Below the pieces are notes generated by a model. It was not told the DNA's origin. It ran no database searches and saw only the letters and a list, made by a program, of their open reading frames with translations. A DNA stretch of 64,000 nucleotides from Desulfitibacter sp. BRH_c19. GTDB taxonomy: Bacteria; Bacillota; DSM-16504; Desulfitibacterales; Desulfitibacteraceae. The stretch spans positions 1-64,000 of the forward strand of contig LOER01000023.1 of NCBI GenBank assembly GCA_001515945.1, given 5' to 3'. The stretch's first letter is position 1, and the number at the start of each line of letters is the position of its first letter. The position numbers and the translations under genes are program-made. This document shows positions 38,104 through 47,061 of this stretch, in pieces.

Positions 38104-39411
38104 TTATGCATTTTCCTGCAACCACTGTCTAGCTTCACTAACCATATAGAAAGATCCAGTTATAATTATCATTTCCTTTGGTAATGAGCCTACTTTGGTT
38201 AAAGCTATTTTTAGTGCATCTCCGATATTTGGTTCTAATAAAACCTCAGAACAGTACTTTTCTGCTAGAAACTTTAATTGTTCCCAGTTCCCAGCTCTAG
38301 GACTTAAAGGTTTTGTTACAACTATTCTCCTTGCTAGAGGAGCAATTATTTGTACAACCTTTTCCCTTTCTTTATCTGCCAACATACCTATTACCAAAGT
38401 CAGTTGGTAGTCAGGAAATATATTCTCTACAGCGTCTTTCAAAGTCATGATACCATCTACATTATGAGCTACATCGATTATAATTAGAGGATCTTTTTTA
38501 AATATTTCAAGACGTGCATTCCAGACAACTTTTTGCAATCCTCTAAGTAAAGTATCTTTAGTAATTTTAGCAAAGCCCATTTCTTGTAAAAGTTCGACTG
38601 CAACTAGCACCATAGCAAGATTTTTGCCCTGATGTTCTCCTAGTAAAGGCAAATTTATCTTTGGGTAATTATCTTTTATTCCAGTAACAGTAAAAACCGA
38701 ACCTTCTGGTCCTAAGGAGCTTGTTTGGTAACTAAAATCTCTTCCCAATATATATAATGGGCTTTCAAGTGAGTTACTCTTTTGTTCAATAACCTCTAAT
38801 GCCTCAACCTTGTCTACTCCAGTAATGACTGGTCTATTTTCTTTAATAATCCCAGACTTTACAGTAGCAATTTCTTTAATTGAATTTCCCAAGTAATCCA
38901 TATGATCCATTGCCACATTTGTTATAATAGACAAGAGTGGATTATTTACAACATTAGTAGAATCTATCTCTCCGCCTAAACCTACCTCTAATACTAATAA
39001 ATCTACTGCTTCTTGTTGAAAATATTTGAAAGCCATTGCAGTATTTACTTCAAATTCAGTCGGATGCTCATAGCCTTCCTGTACCATTTTTTCTAATAAG
39101 GGTTTTATAAAGGTTATTAAAGCTGTGGCATTTTCCCGACTAATCATCTCACCATTAATCCTAAACCTTTCCCTATAGGAGTGGATGTGTGGGGATGTGA
39201 ACATTCCCACATTGTAACCACTTTCAGCTAAAACTGAACTTAACATTGCAGCTGTAGATCCTTTTCCATTTGTCCCCCCTATATGAACAACCTTTAGTGT
39301 CTTTTGAGGGTTTCCAAGTAGTTCTAATAATTTTAGGATTCTGTCCAAGCCAAAATTCATGCCAAATGTAGTTAGATTTCTCAAGTAATCAAGAGCTTCC
39401 TGATAATTCAT
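38104..39411 (-). CDS. folC: Folylpolyglutamate synthase/dihydrofolate synthase
   Basis: A 435-residue Mur-ligase-like enzyme adding glutamate to folates. The ATP loop is VHIGGTNGKGSTAAML, the family motif FTSPHIHSYRERFRING follows, and LEVGLGGEIDSTNVV and DVAHNVDGI are present. It follows valS by 16 bases, the normal Firmicutes order valS-folC, so it is probably under the same T-box. Confidence 0.95.
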   Translation of the reverse strand: MNYQEALDYLRNLTTFGMNFGLDRILKLLELLGNPQKTLKVVHIGGTNGKGSTAAMLSSVLAESGYNVGMFTSPHIHSYRERFRINGEMISRENATALITFIKPLLEKMVQEGYEHPTEFEVNTAMAFKYFQQEAVDLLVLEVGLGGEIDSTNVVNNPLLSIITNVAMDHMDYLGNSIKEIATVKSGIIKENRPVITGVDKVEALEVIEQKSNSLESPLYILGRDFSYQTSSLGPEGSVFTVTGIKDNYPKINLPLLGEHQGKNLAMVLVAVELLQEMGFAKITKDTLLRGLQKVVWNARLEIFKKDPLIIIDVAHNVDGIMTLKDAVENIFPDYQLTLVIGMLADKEREKVVQIIAPLARRIVVTKPLSPRAGNWEQLKFLAEKYCSEVLLEPNIGDALKIALTKVGSLPKEMIIITGSFYMVSEARQWLQENA

Positions 39412-39427
39412 CGCGTATCATACTCTC

Positions 39428-42073
39428 CTATTCACGTTGAAATACTGACAGTCTTTCCACTAAGCTTTCATGTTTCGCAGTTAATTCTTTTTCCTTTTCT
39501 GTTTCCTTATTCACAACTTCTTTGGGTGCCTTTTTTAAGAATTCCTTGTTATTTAGTTTCGTGGTTACCCTATCTAGTTCTTTGGTAATATTAGCAATAT
39601 CTTTTTCAAGACGCTTCACTTCAACTTCTACATCTATCAGACCTTCTAATGGAACATAAACTTCTACACCATATGCCACGACAGTAGCAGCTTTTTCAGG
39701 CTTTTCTTCCAAAGTATCTTTTATGGTGATAGGAAATGCACTAGCAAGGGTTTCTATATAAGCAAGATTGTCTTTAAGAGCTTCCTTAGCTTCAAGCGAT
39801 TTTATCAAAATAATAGCCTCTGCCTTTTTGCCAGGTGGGACATTCATCTCATTTCTAATATTCCTAATCCCCCGAATTATTTCCATTAAAAGCTGCATTT
39901 TGGCTACATCAGTACTATCCTTCACATCCTTAACCTCTGGCCAAGCTGAGAGCATTATGCTTCCTTGTTTACCAGGCATATGATTCCATATCTCTTCAGT
40001 AATAAACGGCATAAATGGATGAAGCAATTGGAGTGCTCCTGTTAAAGTACTATACAAAACTTCCTGAGCCGTATTCTTGCTTTCTTCAGTAACTTTTCCA
40101 AATAATCTTGGTTTAATTAATTCTATATACCAGTCACAAAGCTCATTCCATATGAACTCATAAATGATCTTACCTGCTTCACCCAATTCATACTTCTCCA
40201 TAGATTCGGTTACTTTATTTACTACTTCCTGATAACGAGTTACTATCCACCTGTCTGCAAGAGAATAATTACTAGAATTGCTAATCTGCTCTGGATCATA
40301 ATCCTCCAGATTCATCAGGGCAAAGCGGGAGGCATTCCAAATCTTATTTGCAAAGTTTCGTGCTCCATCTAGTCTTTCAAACTGAAACCTTAAATCATTA
40401 CCTGGAGTGTTACCAGTAATAAGCATAAATCTGAGTGTGTCAGCTCCATACTTGTCTATAACCTCTATTGGATCAATACCATTACCCAAGCTTTTACTCA
40501 TTTTTCTACCTTGACCATCCAACACTAGACCATGGATAAATACATCATCAAAGGGTACACCCTCCTTAAACTCAATTCCCATAAAGAGCATTCGTGCTAC
40601 CCAAAAGAAAATAATATCTCTTCCTGTTACAAGTACACTTGTAGGATAAAATTGACTTAAGTCCTCAGTATTTTCTGGCCAACCTAGTGTAGAAAAGGGC
40701 CACAATGCAGAACTAAACCATGTATCAAGAACATCAGGATCCTGGGTAAGCTTCCCAGCACAAGCATCACATTCTTTGGGTTCACTTAGACTGCAGATTT
40801 CTTTGCCGCAGTCATCACAGTACCATACTGGAATTCTATGTCCCCACCATAACTGCCTTGATATACACCAATCTCTAATATTTTCAAGCCATCCTAGATA
40901 CACTTTTGTAAATCTCTCTGGTACAAATCGTACATCACCTTTTTTAGCTGCTTCCATTGCTGGCTCTGCTAGAGGCTTCATTTTTACAAACCATTGAGGG
41001 GATACAAGAGGTTCTATAATAGTATCACAGCGATAACATTGCCCTACTGCATGGTCATGTTCTTCAATATTTACCAAATAACCTTGGTTTGCAAGGTCTT
41101 CAATAATCTGTTTTCTACAATCATACCTATCCATTCCTTGATATGGTCCGGCTTCTCCTGTCATTGAAGCATCCTTGCCAATAACTACAACATGGGGTAG
41201 TTTATGTCTTACAGCCATTTCAAAGTCATTAGGATCATGTGCTGGAGTTATTTTGACAGCACCAGAACCAAACCCAGGATCTACATAGGTATCTGCAACA
41301 ATTGGAATCTCCTTATTAAGAATGGGCAAAATAGCAGTCTTGCCTATATATTCTTTATACCTTTCATCATCTGGATGGACTGCTATGGCAGTATCACCTA
41401 GCATTGTCTCAGGTCTTGTTGTAGCAACCACTACATGACCATTTCCATCTTTAAATGGATACCTAATATGATAGAGCTTTCCTTTTGAGTCTTTATGCTC
41501 TACTTCAATATCTGATATGGTAGTTTTGCACTTAGGACACCAGTTTACAATGTAGTTTCCTTTATATATTAAACTTTTTTCATACAACTGAACAAAAACT
41601 TCTAAGACAGCTTTTGAACACCCCTCATCCATTGTAAATCTCTCTCGTTTCCAGTCGCAGGATGCTCCCAATAACCTTAACTGTCTTGTGATGGTATTCC
41701 CATATTCGTGTTTCCAGTCCCAAACTCTCTCTAGAAATTTCTCTCTTCCTAGTTGATACTTGGTTAGACCTTCTTTAGCAAGATGCTCTTCAACTCTAGC
41801 CTGTGTTGCAATACCTGCATGATCAGTTCCCGGTACCCAGAGAGTATTGTAACCTTGCATCCTTTTAAACCGTATTAATATGTCTTGTAATGTGTTGTCT
41901 AGAGCATGTCCCAAATGCAAAGATCCTGTAACATTTGGTGGGGGCATCACAATACAATATGGATCTTTTTCTTTTTGAGGTTCTTGATGAAAGTAACCAC
42001 TTTCCTCCCAATGTTTATACCATTTTCTTTCAACCTGTTGAGGGTCGTATTTCGAATCTAAGGTTTTTTGCAT
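39428..42073 (-). CDS. valS: Valyl-tRNA synthetase
   Basis: An 881-residue class I synthetase. HIGH motif PPPNVTGSLHLGHALDNTLQD near residue 45, editing domain with TTRPETMLGDTAIAVHP, catalytic KMSKSLGNGIDP, anticodon-binding domain, and the C-terminal coiled coil (about 810-880) typical of ValRS. Full length. It lies downstream of a T-box leader whose specifier region fits valine, with an unusually long 300-base stretch between the leader terminator and the start codon. Confidence 0.97.
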   Translation of the reverse strand: MQKTLDSKYDPQQVERKWYKHWEESGYFHQEPQKEKDPYCIVMPPPNVTGSLHLGHALDNTLQDILIRFKRMQGYNTLWVPGTDHAGIATQARVEEHLAKEGLTKYQLGREKFLERVWDWKHEYGNTITRQLRLLGASCDWKRERFTMDEGCSKAVLEVFVQLYEKSLIYKGNYIVNWCPKCKTTISDIEVEHKDSKGKLYHIRYPFKDGNGHVVVATTRPETMLGDTAIAVHPDDERYKEYIGKTAILPILNKEIPIVADTYVDPGFGSGAVKITPAHDPNDFEMAVRHKLPHVVVIGKDASMTGEAGPYQGMDRYDCRKQIIEDLANQGYLVNIEEHDHAVGQCYRCDTIIEPLVSPQWFVKMKPLAEPAMEAAKKGDVRFVPERFTKVYLGWLENIRDWCISRQLWWGHRIPVWYCDDCGKEICSLSEPKECDACAGKLTQDPDVLDTWFSSALWPFSTLGWPENTEDLSQFYPTSVLVTGRDIIFFWVARMLFMGIEFKEGVPFDDVFIHGLVLDGQGRKMSKSLGNGIDPIEVIDKYGADTLRFMLITGNTPGNDLRFQFERLDGARNFANKIWNASRFALMNLEDYDPEQISNSSNYSLADRWIVTRYQEVVNKVTESMEKYELGEAGKIIYEFIWNELCDWYIELIKPRLFGKVTEESKNTAQEVLYSTLTGALQLLHPFMPFITEEIWNHMPGKQGSIMLSAWPEVKDVKDSTDVAKMQLLMEIIRGIRNIRNEMNVPPGKKAEAIILIKSLEAKEALKDNLAYIETLASAFPITIKDTLEEKPEKAATVVAYGVEVYVPLEGLIDVEVEVKRLEKDIANITKELDRVTTKLNNKEFLKKAPKEVVNKETEKEKELTAKHESLVERLSVFQRE

Positions 42074-42201
42074 TAAATTTTTCCTCCTATATTAAAAGTT
42101 ACCTCAAGTTATTACTAAACGAGGATATTCAATGTGTTAACAAAAATGTCATGTTCTTTTTCCTAAATTAAATTTCAGAAATTCTATGTGGCATTACAAC
42201 T

Positions 42202-42258
42202 AAAATCCTATGCTTTGCAAACTCGCTACGCTCAGACATGCAAATCATTACGGATTTT
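42202..42258. repeat. Nested inverted-repeat element in the valS leader
   Basis: AAAATCC (42202) pairs with GGATTTT (42252) and TTTGCA (42214) with TGCAAA (42239), around a GC-richer CTCGCTACGCTC core. It lies between the T-box terminator and valS, where no structure is required. It may be a small insertion-like repeat; no other copy is in this window. Confidence 0.5.
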
Positions 42259-42376
42259 ATCCTTCATGCCCCATGAATTACTACAAAATTTAATTGATGG
42301 GACACTCACATTGACATCCTTGTTGATTGTCATACTGCTAACTATGATCGTTTATCTTCATTTTACTTTAAACATT

Positions 42377-42655
42377 AAAAAAAGCCATCATCCTTTTTTA
42401 AGGACGAAAGCTTTCGCGGTACCACCTTAATTCCAAAATCAAACAAACACCAGTAATGAATAAAAATATTCCTTACTGATAGAAGTTCAACTTTATTGAC
42501 ACTTAACCAGTTATAACGGACTGACCCGAAAATGCTTACTAGCTTCAGCATTTAGTCTCCAGGGCGACTTCACTATAACTTACCTCATGGTCTTTCAGCC
42601 AAAGGACCAATTCTCTCTAGAGGAAGAAAATAGTTACTACTTCCTATCATCGATT
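42377..42655 (-). ncRNA. Valine-type T-box leader of valS-folC
   Basis: The T-box sequence GGTGGTACCGCG lies at 42415-42426 on the minus strand, just before a terminator with AAAGC...GCTTT and TCCTT/AAGGA stems and a U-run (42377-42414). Upstream, stem I has TAACT paired with AGTTA next to a specifier loop reading GTGAA then GTC (42566-42568), a valine codon, as expected for valS. Uncharged tRNA-Val would favour the antiterminator and increase valS-folC transcription. The specifier assignment is my reading of the fold. Confidence 0.9.
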
Positions 42656-42731
42656 TAGAAATCAGAATTCAGAAGTTAGGAGTCAGAAGAAACTATTCTG
42701 TTTCCTATATTCTGTATTTCTGTATTCTATT

Positions 42732-43721
42732 TTATTTATCATATACACAATTAAAAAAATTGTCAAGAATTGTCTCAACTACCTCGTAGGGTCCCAAGGA
42801 TTTATTATAGAGTTTGTCCAATAATTTTTCCCATTCACTATTGTTTTTAATTTCTTTAAATACAGATTCTTTTATCTTTAAGGACATTATTTCTTCAACT
42901 TCTCTACGCAAGCGCACCCTTTCTTGCTTTTGCCAAGTATTATTCTTAAATAAATGCTTCCAATGATCTTCTATACTACCACACAATTTATCAATACCCT
43001 GATTTTTGCTTGAAACAACAGGGATAACAGGAATATCCCACTCTTGCTTCGCCTTAAGGTGTAAGAAGCCTTCTACTTCTCCTTTTACCTTGGTTGCACC
43101 ATCTAAGTCAGCTTTATTTATCACAAACACATCCGCTATTTCCATTATTCCCGCTTTTAATATCTGTATAGTATCACCTGCGTTAGGAGTTAGTACTACC
43201 AAGGTTGTGTGAGCAACATTCATTACCTCAATCTCAGATTGGCCCACACCAACAGTTTCCACAATTATTATATCCTTACCAAAGGCATCCATAAGCCTTA
43301 CTGCATTTTTTGTGCCCTGGGATAACCCACCTAAACTACCCCTGCTACCCATACTTCTTATGAATACACCATCATCTAGAGAATGCTCCTGCATTCTAAT
43401 TCGGTCCCCCAAAAGTGCTCCTCCAGTAAATGGACTAGTTGGATCAATAGCTATCACTCCTACTGTTTTACCCTGTTTCCTATAATAACTTATCATGCAG
43501 TCTACCATAGAACTTTTGCCGGCTCCAGGAGAACCAGTTACCCCTATAACAAAGCCCTTCCCCGTATGGGGAAAAAGAGTGCTTAATATTTCTTCTGCTT
43601 CAGGCAACTCATTTTCGACAGCGGTTATTGCCTTTGCCAAAGCTCTAATGTTACCACTTAGCAGAGAATCTACTAAATTCACACTTCCACCACCTATGCT
43701 AAATAATTTGTGCCTATCCAT
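42732..43721 (-). CDS. meaB: MeaB/ArgK-type G-protein chaperone of B12-dependent mutases
   Basis: A 329-residue SIMIBI GTPase protecting and loading adenosylcobalamin-dependent mutases such as methylmalonyl-CoA mutase. The P-loop is GVTGSPGAGKSSMVDCMI, with VIAIDPTSPFTGGALLGDRIRM, the switch ETVGVGQSE and NKADLDGA. No mutase gene is in the window, so the partner is elsewhere. Its last codons contain a promoter-like sequence for the valS leader. Confidence 0.92.
   Translation of the reverse strand: MDRHKLFSIGGGSVNLVDSLLSGNIRALAKAITAVENELPEAEEILSTLFPHTGKGFVIGVTGSPGAGKSSMVDCMISYYRKQGKTVGVIAIDPTSPFTGGALLGDRIRMQEHSLDDGVFIRSMGSRGSLGGLSQGTKNAVRLMDAFGKDIIIVETVGVGQSEIEVMNVAHTTLVVLTPNAGDTIQILKAGIMEIADVFVINKADLDGATKVKGEVEGFLHLKAKQEWDIPVIPVVSSKNQGIDKLCGSIEDHWKHLFKNNTWQKQERVRLRREVEEIMSLKIKESVFKEIKNNSEWEKLLDKLYNKSLGPYEVVETILDNFFNCVYDK
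42738..42766 (-). promoter_or_regulatory. Promoter inside the 3' end of meaB, for the T-box-valS transcript
   Basis: TTGACA (42761-42766) and TATGAT (42738-42743) with a 17-base spacer overlap the last meaB codons and would start RNA some 70 bases before stem I. No other promoter is evident in the gap. Confidence 0.6.
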
Positions 43722-43726
43722 CTAGC

Positions 43727-43749
43727 TCAGAAGACAGAATACAGAATTC
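43727..43749. repeat. Dispersed 23-bp repeat, copy B
   Basis: Exact copy of the 23 bases at 25950-25972, in the same orientation, just upstream of meaB. Related words (CAGAATTCAGAAG, TATTCTGTATT) also occur at 42661-42730 on the other side of meaB, so the gene is flanked by members of the family. Confidence 0.75.
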
Positions 43750-43822
43750 TACTTTCACATCCATAATTTAAGTGTAGTCCTAGCCTAACTTGCTAGTCAT
43801 ATACCATTTAATTGTATCATAA

Positions 43823-44242
43823 TTATAGCTTTACTGAGTATCTCTTTTTCTGGTCTTTTTCAATCCTCTTCTCCATGATATTTAGCTTATGTATATTAGA
43901 GCCACACATTCCAGCAACTGTTCCAAAGAAAATTTTACTTATAAACTCTATAGAAATCTCTAAAGGAACAACTCCAAAAACAAAATATAATAATGTAAAT
44001 GGTAATTGATACAGTGCGCAAATGGCTATATACAAGCGCAAGTTTCTCCAATCTTTACTATAATAACCTATAATTCCTAAACCTATTAAGAGTACTACCC
44101 ATAGACTTATATTCCAGGCTGATAAGCTTATGTATGGATCCCCAAATGATATCTGAAATAATAATATAATGAACCATGTAATAAAAGTAATTGTCCACAT
44201 AAATATTAGGCTAAGCTTTGCCTTACTTCTCACTTTCATCAC
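43823..44242 (-). CDS. Small integral membrane protein of unknown function
   Basis: A 139-residue protein with four predicted membrane helices (about 12-30, 42-60, 68-92 and 100-115) and a basic, lysine/arginine-rich C-terminus (KRIEKDQKKRYSVKL). I do not recognise the family. It lies between meaB and a divergent EamA transporter, has a plausible ATG, and uses ordinary codons. Nothing in context tells its job. Confidence 0.65.
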   Translation of the reverse strand: MMKVRSKAKLSLIFMWTITFITWFIILLFQISFGDPYISLSAWNISLWVVLLIGLGIIGYYSKDWRNLRLYIAICALYQLPFTLLYFVFGVVPLEISIEFISKIFFGTVAGMCGSNIHKLNIMEKRIEKDQKKRYSVKL

Positions 44243-44369
44243 TCCCCTTTAATTGATCAACTTAATTAATCTTATGCCAAATAGTGTACTATCATAATTG
44301 TTTTTCTTGACTTTTCAACTAGATGTGTGAAAATATTAGATTCAGGCGAGTTACAAAAGGAGAGAGTAA

Positions 44370-45257
44370 ATGATAATTACTAGACAAATTAAAGCAGATT
44401 TACTTCTATTATTGGTGGCATCAATATGGGGACTAACCTTTGTAGTTATTAAAAATGCCTTGGATGATATTCAGCCCTTTACATTTAATGCTTATCGGTT
44501 TTTGATTGCGAGCATCTTTATGCTTCTTATATGCTGGTTTAATAAAAGTAAATTTGATAAAAGATTAATAAAAATTGGTAGCATCATAGGTTTTTTTCTA
44601 TTTCTAGGTTATACCTTTCAAACAGTTGGATTGCAGTATACTACTGCTTCAAATTCTGGTTTTATCACAGGCCTTGCAGTTGTCTTTGTGCCTCTATTTG
44701 CTACATTAGTTATTAAAAAACTTCCCGGAATTTATAGCATAGCTGGGGCAATCTTGGCAGCTCTGGGACTATTCTTTCTTTCCGTTGATAGCAGTTTAAC
44801 CTATAACATTGGCGATATAATCACACTTTTTTGTGCAATTTCCTATGCTATATATATACTCCTATTAAGTAAGTACTGTCTAGGGTTTGATACCATACCA
44901 TTAGTAACAATGCAGATTGTCACAGTAGCTTTTTTAAGTCTCTTATGCTCAGTCTTCTTAGAAAGCTCACTCGTTAGCATGACTTCTTCCATTGTAATAG
45001 CTTTACTTGTTTGTGCAATACCAGCTACCTGCCTGGCATTTATGATCCAAACCTGGGCACAAAAGTTCACAACACCCACACGTACTATAGTAATTATCAC
45101 TACTGAGCCAGTTTTTGCTGCTATTTTTGCATATATGTTTCTTGGAGAAATATTTACTTCCAGACATCTATTTGGTGCAGCATTAATGGTTATGGGAATT
45201 CTTCTAGTTGAGTTCAAAGGAGAAACCCAAGAAGCTGTCACTAGTTTAGATAGTTAG
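44370..45257 (+). CDS. EamA/DMT-family transporter
   Basis: A 295-residue drug/metabolite transporter with ten membrane helices formed by two EamA repeats. Family stretches are SIWGLTFVVIKNAL at the start, TASNSGFITGLAVVFVPLFA, and TEPVFAAIFAYMFLGE in the second repeat. ATG preceded by AAAGGAGAG. It is followed 25 bases later by the phosphatase gene on the same strand. The substrate is unknown. Confidence 0.88.
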   Translation: MIITRQIKADLLLLLVASIWGLTFVVIKNALDDIQPFTFNAYRFLIASIFMLLICWFNKSKFDKRLIKIGSIIGFFLFLGYTFQTVGLQYTTASNSGFITGLAVVFVPLFATLVIKKLPGIYSIAGAILAALGLFFLSVDSSLTYNIGDIITLFCAISYAIYILLLSKYCLGFDTIPLVTMQIVTVAFLSLLCSVFLESSLVSMTSSIVIALLVCAIPATCLAFMIQTWAQKFTTPTRTIVIITTEPVFAAIFAYMFLGEIFTSRHLFGAALMVMGILLVEFKGETQEAVTSLDS

Positions 45258-45282
45258 TTGCGGAAATGGAGGTCTATAATCC

Positions 45283-46440
45283 ATGCAAAAATTCTCAAAA
45301 AGATATAAAATTTTAATAGTTGATGATGATGAAATGAACCTAGGTTTATTAGAAGCTTTTTTAACAGCTACCAATGAAAATTATCAACTTATTAGTGCAG
45401 TTAACGGCTCCCAAGCTCTTGAAAAAATAGATAAATATAAACCTGATTTAGTCTTATTGGATATAATGATGCCTATAGTAAATGGATATGAAGTATGTTC
45501 CAAGATAAAGAGTAACCCGGATACTAGATTCTTACCTGTAGTGCTTATCACCGCATTAAATGACAAAGAAAACAAAATCAGGGGAATTGAAGTTGGTGCA
45601 GATGATTTTCTTACTAAGCCAGTTGATAGGATCGAGCTACTCACACGAGTTAAATCCTTGCTTTTAACAAAATCACTTCATGATGACCTTGAACATCATT
45701 ACAAACTTCTAAAAAAGGAACTTGCAATGGCCAAATATCTTCAAGAAAGCATACTTCCTCATTCTGTTCCAGACATAGACTCATTAGATATAGCAGTTTT
45801 CTACGAACCTAGTATCGAAATTGGAGGAGATTTCTATTATTTTATGGAAATAGATGATGATAATCTTGGTGTATTCCTGGCAGATATTTGTGGTCATGGA
45901 GTTTCTGCAGCGATGAAAAGCATGGTACTAAAAGATAGGTTATTTCAGAATAGGCATTTATGGAAGGATCCAAAAAAATTAATTGAAGCTTTAAACTATG
46001 GACTTATAGACTTCTTTTCTTTAACAGATAGTGATAGCTTTATCACAGCTCTTTACCTGATTATTAATACAAAAGATTGGGAGTTAAAACTTGTTAATGG
46101 TGGACATCCTGAACCATTACTTCAGTACGATAATGAAAGTCGTGTATTAAATGAGACCACAACCTTACCAGTTGGTGTTTTTGAAGACATTAAATACGAA
46201 GAGTTTAGTGTTTCTCTTCCTGTTGGTGGTAAAGTATCTTTGTTCACAGATGGATTTTTTGAAATACAAATCTCAAAGGACCAACAGCTTTCCATTACAA
46301 ATTTCTATGATAAATTAGATCAATTAAAAGACTTAAATGCAAATGACACAATCAATGCCATTATTAAATATATAGAAAAAGTTAGTGAAGAAGATCCAAC
46401 TGATGACAGAAATCTAATTGTCATAAAAAGAAAAGAATGA
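45283..46440 (+). CDS. Response regulator with PP2C (RsbU/SpoIIE-type) phosphatase output
   Basis: A 385-residue protein: receiver domain (residues 8-125, phospho-acceptor Asp60 in LVLLDIMMP, conserved Lys in FLTKPVD), a helical linker, and a PP2C domain (about 190-385) with GGDFYYF, ADICGHGVSAAM and the closing DDRN. Such proteins dephosphorylate anti-sigma-factor antagonists in partner-switching systems. No anti-sigma or antagonist genes are nearby, so the target is unknown. It is preceded by GGAGG and the EamA gene. Confidence 0.9.
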   Translation: MQKFSKRYKILIVDDDEMNLGLLEAFLTATNENYQLISAVNGSQALEKIDKYKPDLVLLDIMMPIVNGYEVCSKIKSNPDTRFLPVVLITALNDKENKIRGIEVGADDFLTKPVDRIELLTRVKSLLLTKSLHDDLEHHYKLLKKELAMAKYLQESILPHSVPDIDSLDIAVFYEPSIEIGGDFYYFMEIDDDNLGVFLADICGHGVSAAMKSMVLKDRLFQNRHLWKDPKKLIEALNYGLIDFFSLTDSDSFITALYLIINTKDWELKLVNGGHPEPLLQYDNESRVLNETTTLPVGVFEDIKYEEFSVSLPVGGKVSLFTDGFFEIQISKDQQLSITNFYDKLDQLKDLNANDTINAIIKYIEKVSEEDPTDDRNLIVIKRKE

Positions 46441-46443
46441 TAA

Positions 46444-46473
46444 CAAAAAACTCCGTAGATTTCACGGAGTTTT
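46444..46473. terminator. Bidirectional terminator between phosphatase and ysxC
   Basis: AAAACTCCGTAGATTTCACGGAGTTTT is a near-symmetric hairpin with A and T runs on the two sides, between convergent genes only 36 bases apart. Confidence 0.88.
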
Positions 46474-46476
46474 ATA

Positions 46477-47061
46477 TTAGTCAATATGATCCATAATAAT
46501 CTTCCACACATCTTCCTTACCCTCTCTATTCATTGCTGAAAATGTAATAATCTTAGTATCAGATGCCAGTAAGAGTTTTTTCTTGATATCACTTAGATGC
46601 TTAGAGTATTTCCCCCTAGAAATCTTATCAGCTTTTGTAGCAACCAATAAATTTGGTATTCCGAATCTTTGTAACCACAAATGCATTTGGACATCAAGAT
46701 CTGTAGGTTCGTGCCTAATGTCTATGAGCTGAATTACTAATCTTAGGTCTTCTCTTTCTTTGAGATATTCCTCAATAAAACCAGCCCATTGTTCTTTCAT
46801 ACCACCAGATACAGCTGCATATCCATATCCTGGTAAGTCCACCATATGGATTTCTTCATTTACATCAAAGAAATTAATTAAACGTGTCTTACCTGGTCTT
46901 TGACTAGTTTTTACAAGTCCTCTTCTGTTAACGAGGGTATTAATAAGTGAAGATTTGCCTACATTTGACCTTCCTACAAAAGCAATTTCCGGTTTTCCTC
47001 CCACAGGATATTGATCTTTTTTTACAGCACTTGTTATAAAAGTGGCACTTTTAACCTTCAT
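46477..47061 (-). CDS. ysxC: Ribosome biogenesis GTPase YsxC/EngB
   Basis: A 194-residue GTPase required for 50S assembly. Motifs: [21 protein letters not shown] (P-loop), [10 protein letters not shown] (switch II), TKADK. The ATG at 47061 ([19 protein letters not shown]) matches the family start and overlaps the lon stop by 11 bases, with AGAGGGAG in front. lon-ysxC is the standard Firmicutes order. Confidence 0.94.
   Translation of the reverse strand: MKVKSATFITSAVKKDQYPVGGKPEIAFVGRSNVGKSSLINTLVNRRGLVKTSQRPGKTRLINFFDVNEEIHMVDLPGYGYAAVSGGMKEQWAGFIEEYLKEREDLRLVIQLIDIRHEPTDLDVQMHLWLQRFGIPNLLVATKADKISRGKYSKHLSDIKKKLLLASDTKIITFSAMNREGKEDVWKIIMDHID

Noticed and set aside
42188-42430. An 80-codon plus-strand frame
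   Set aside because: It runs antisense through the T-box and terminator of valS and has no ribosome site.
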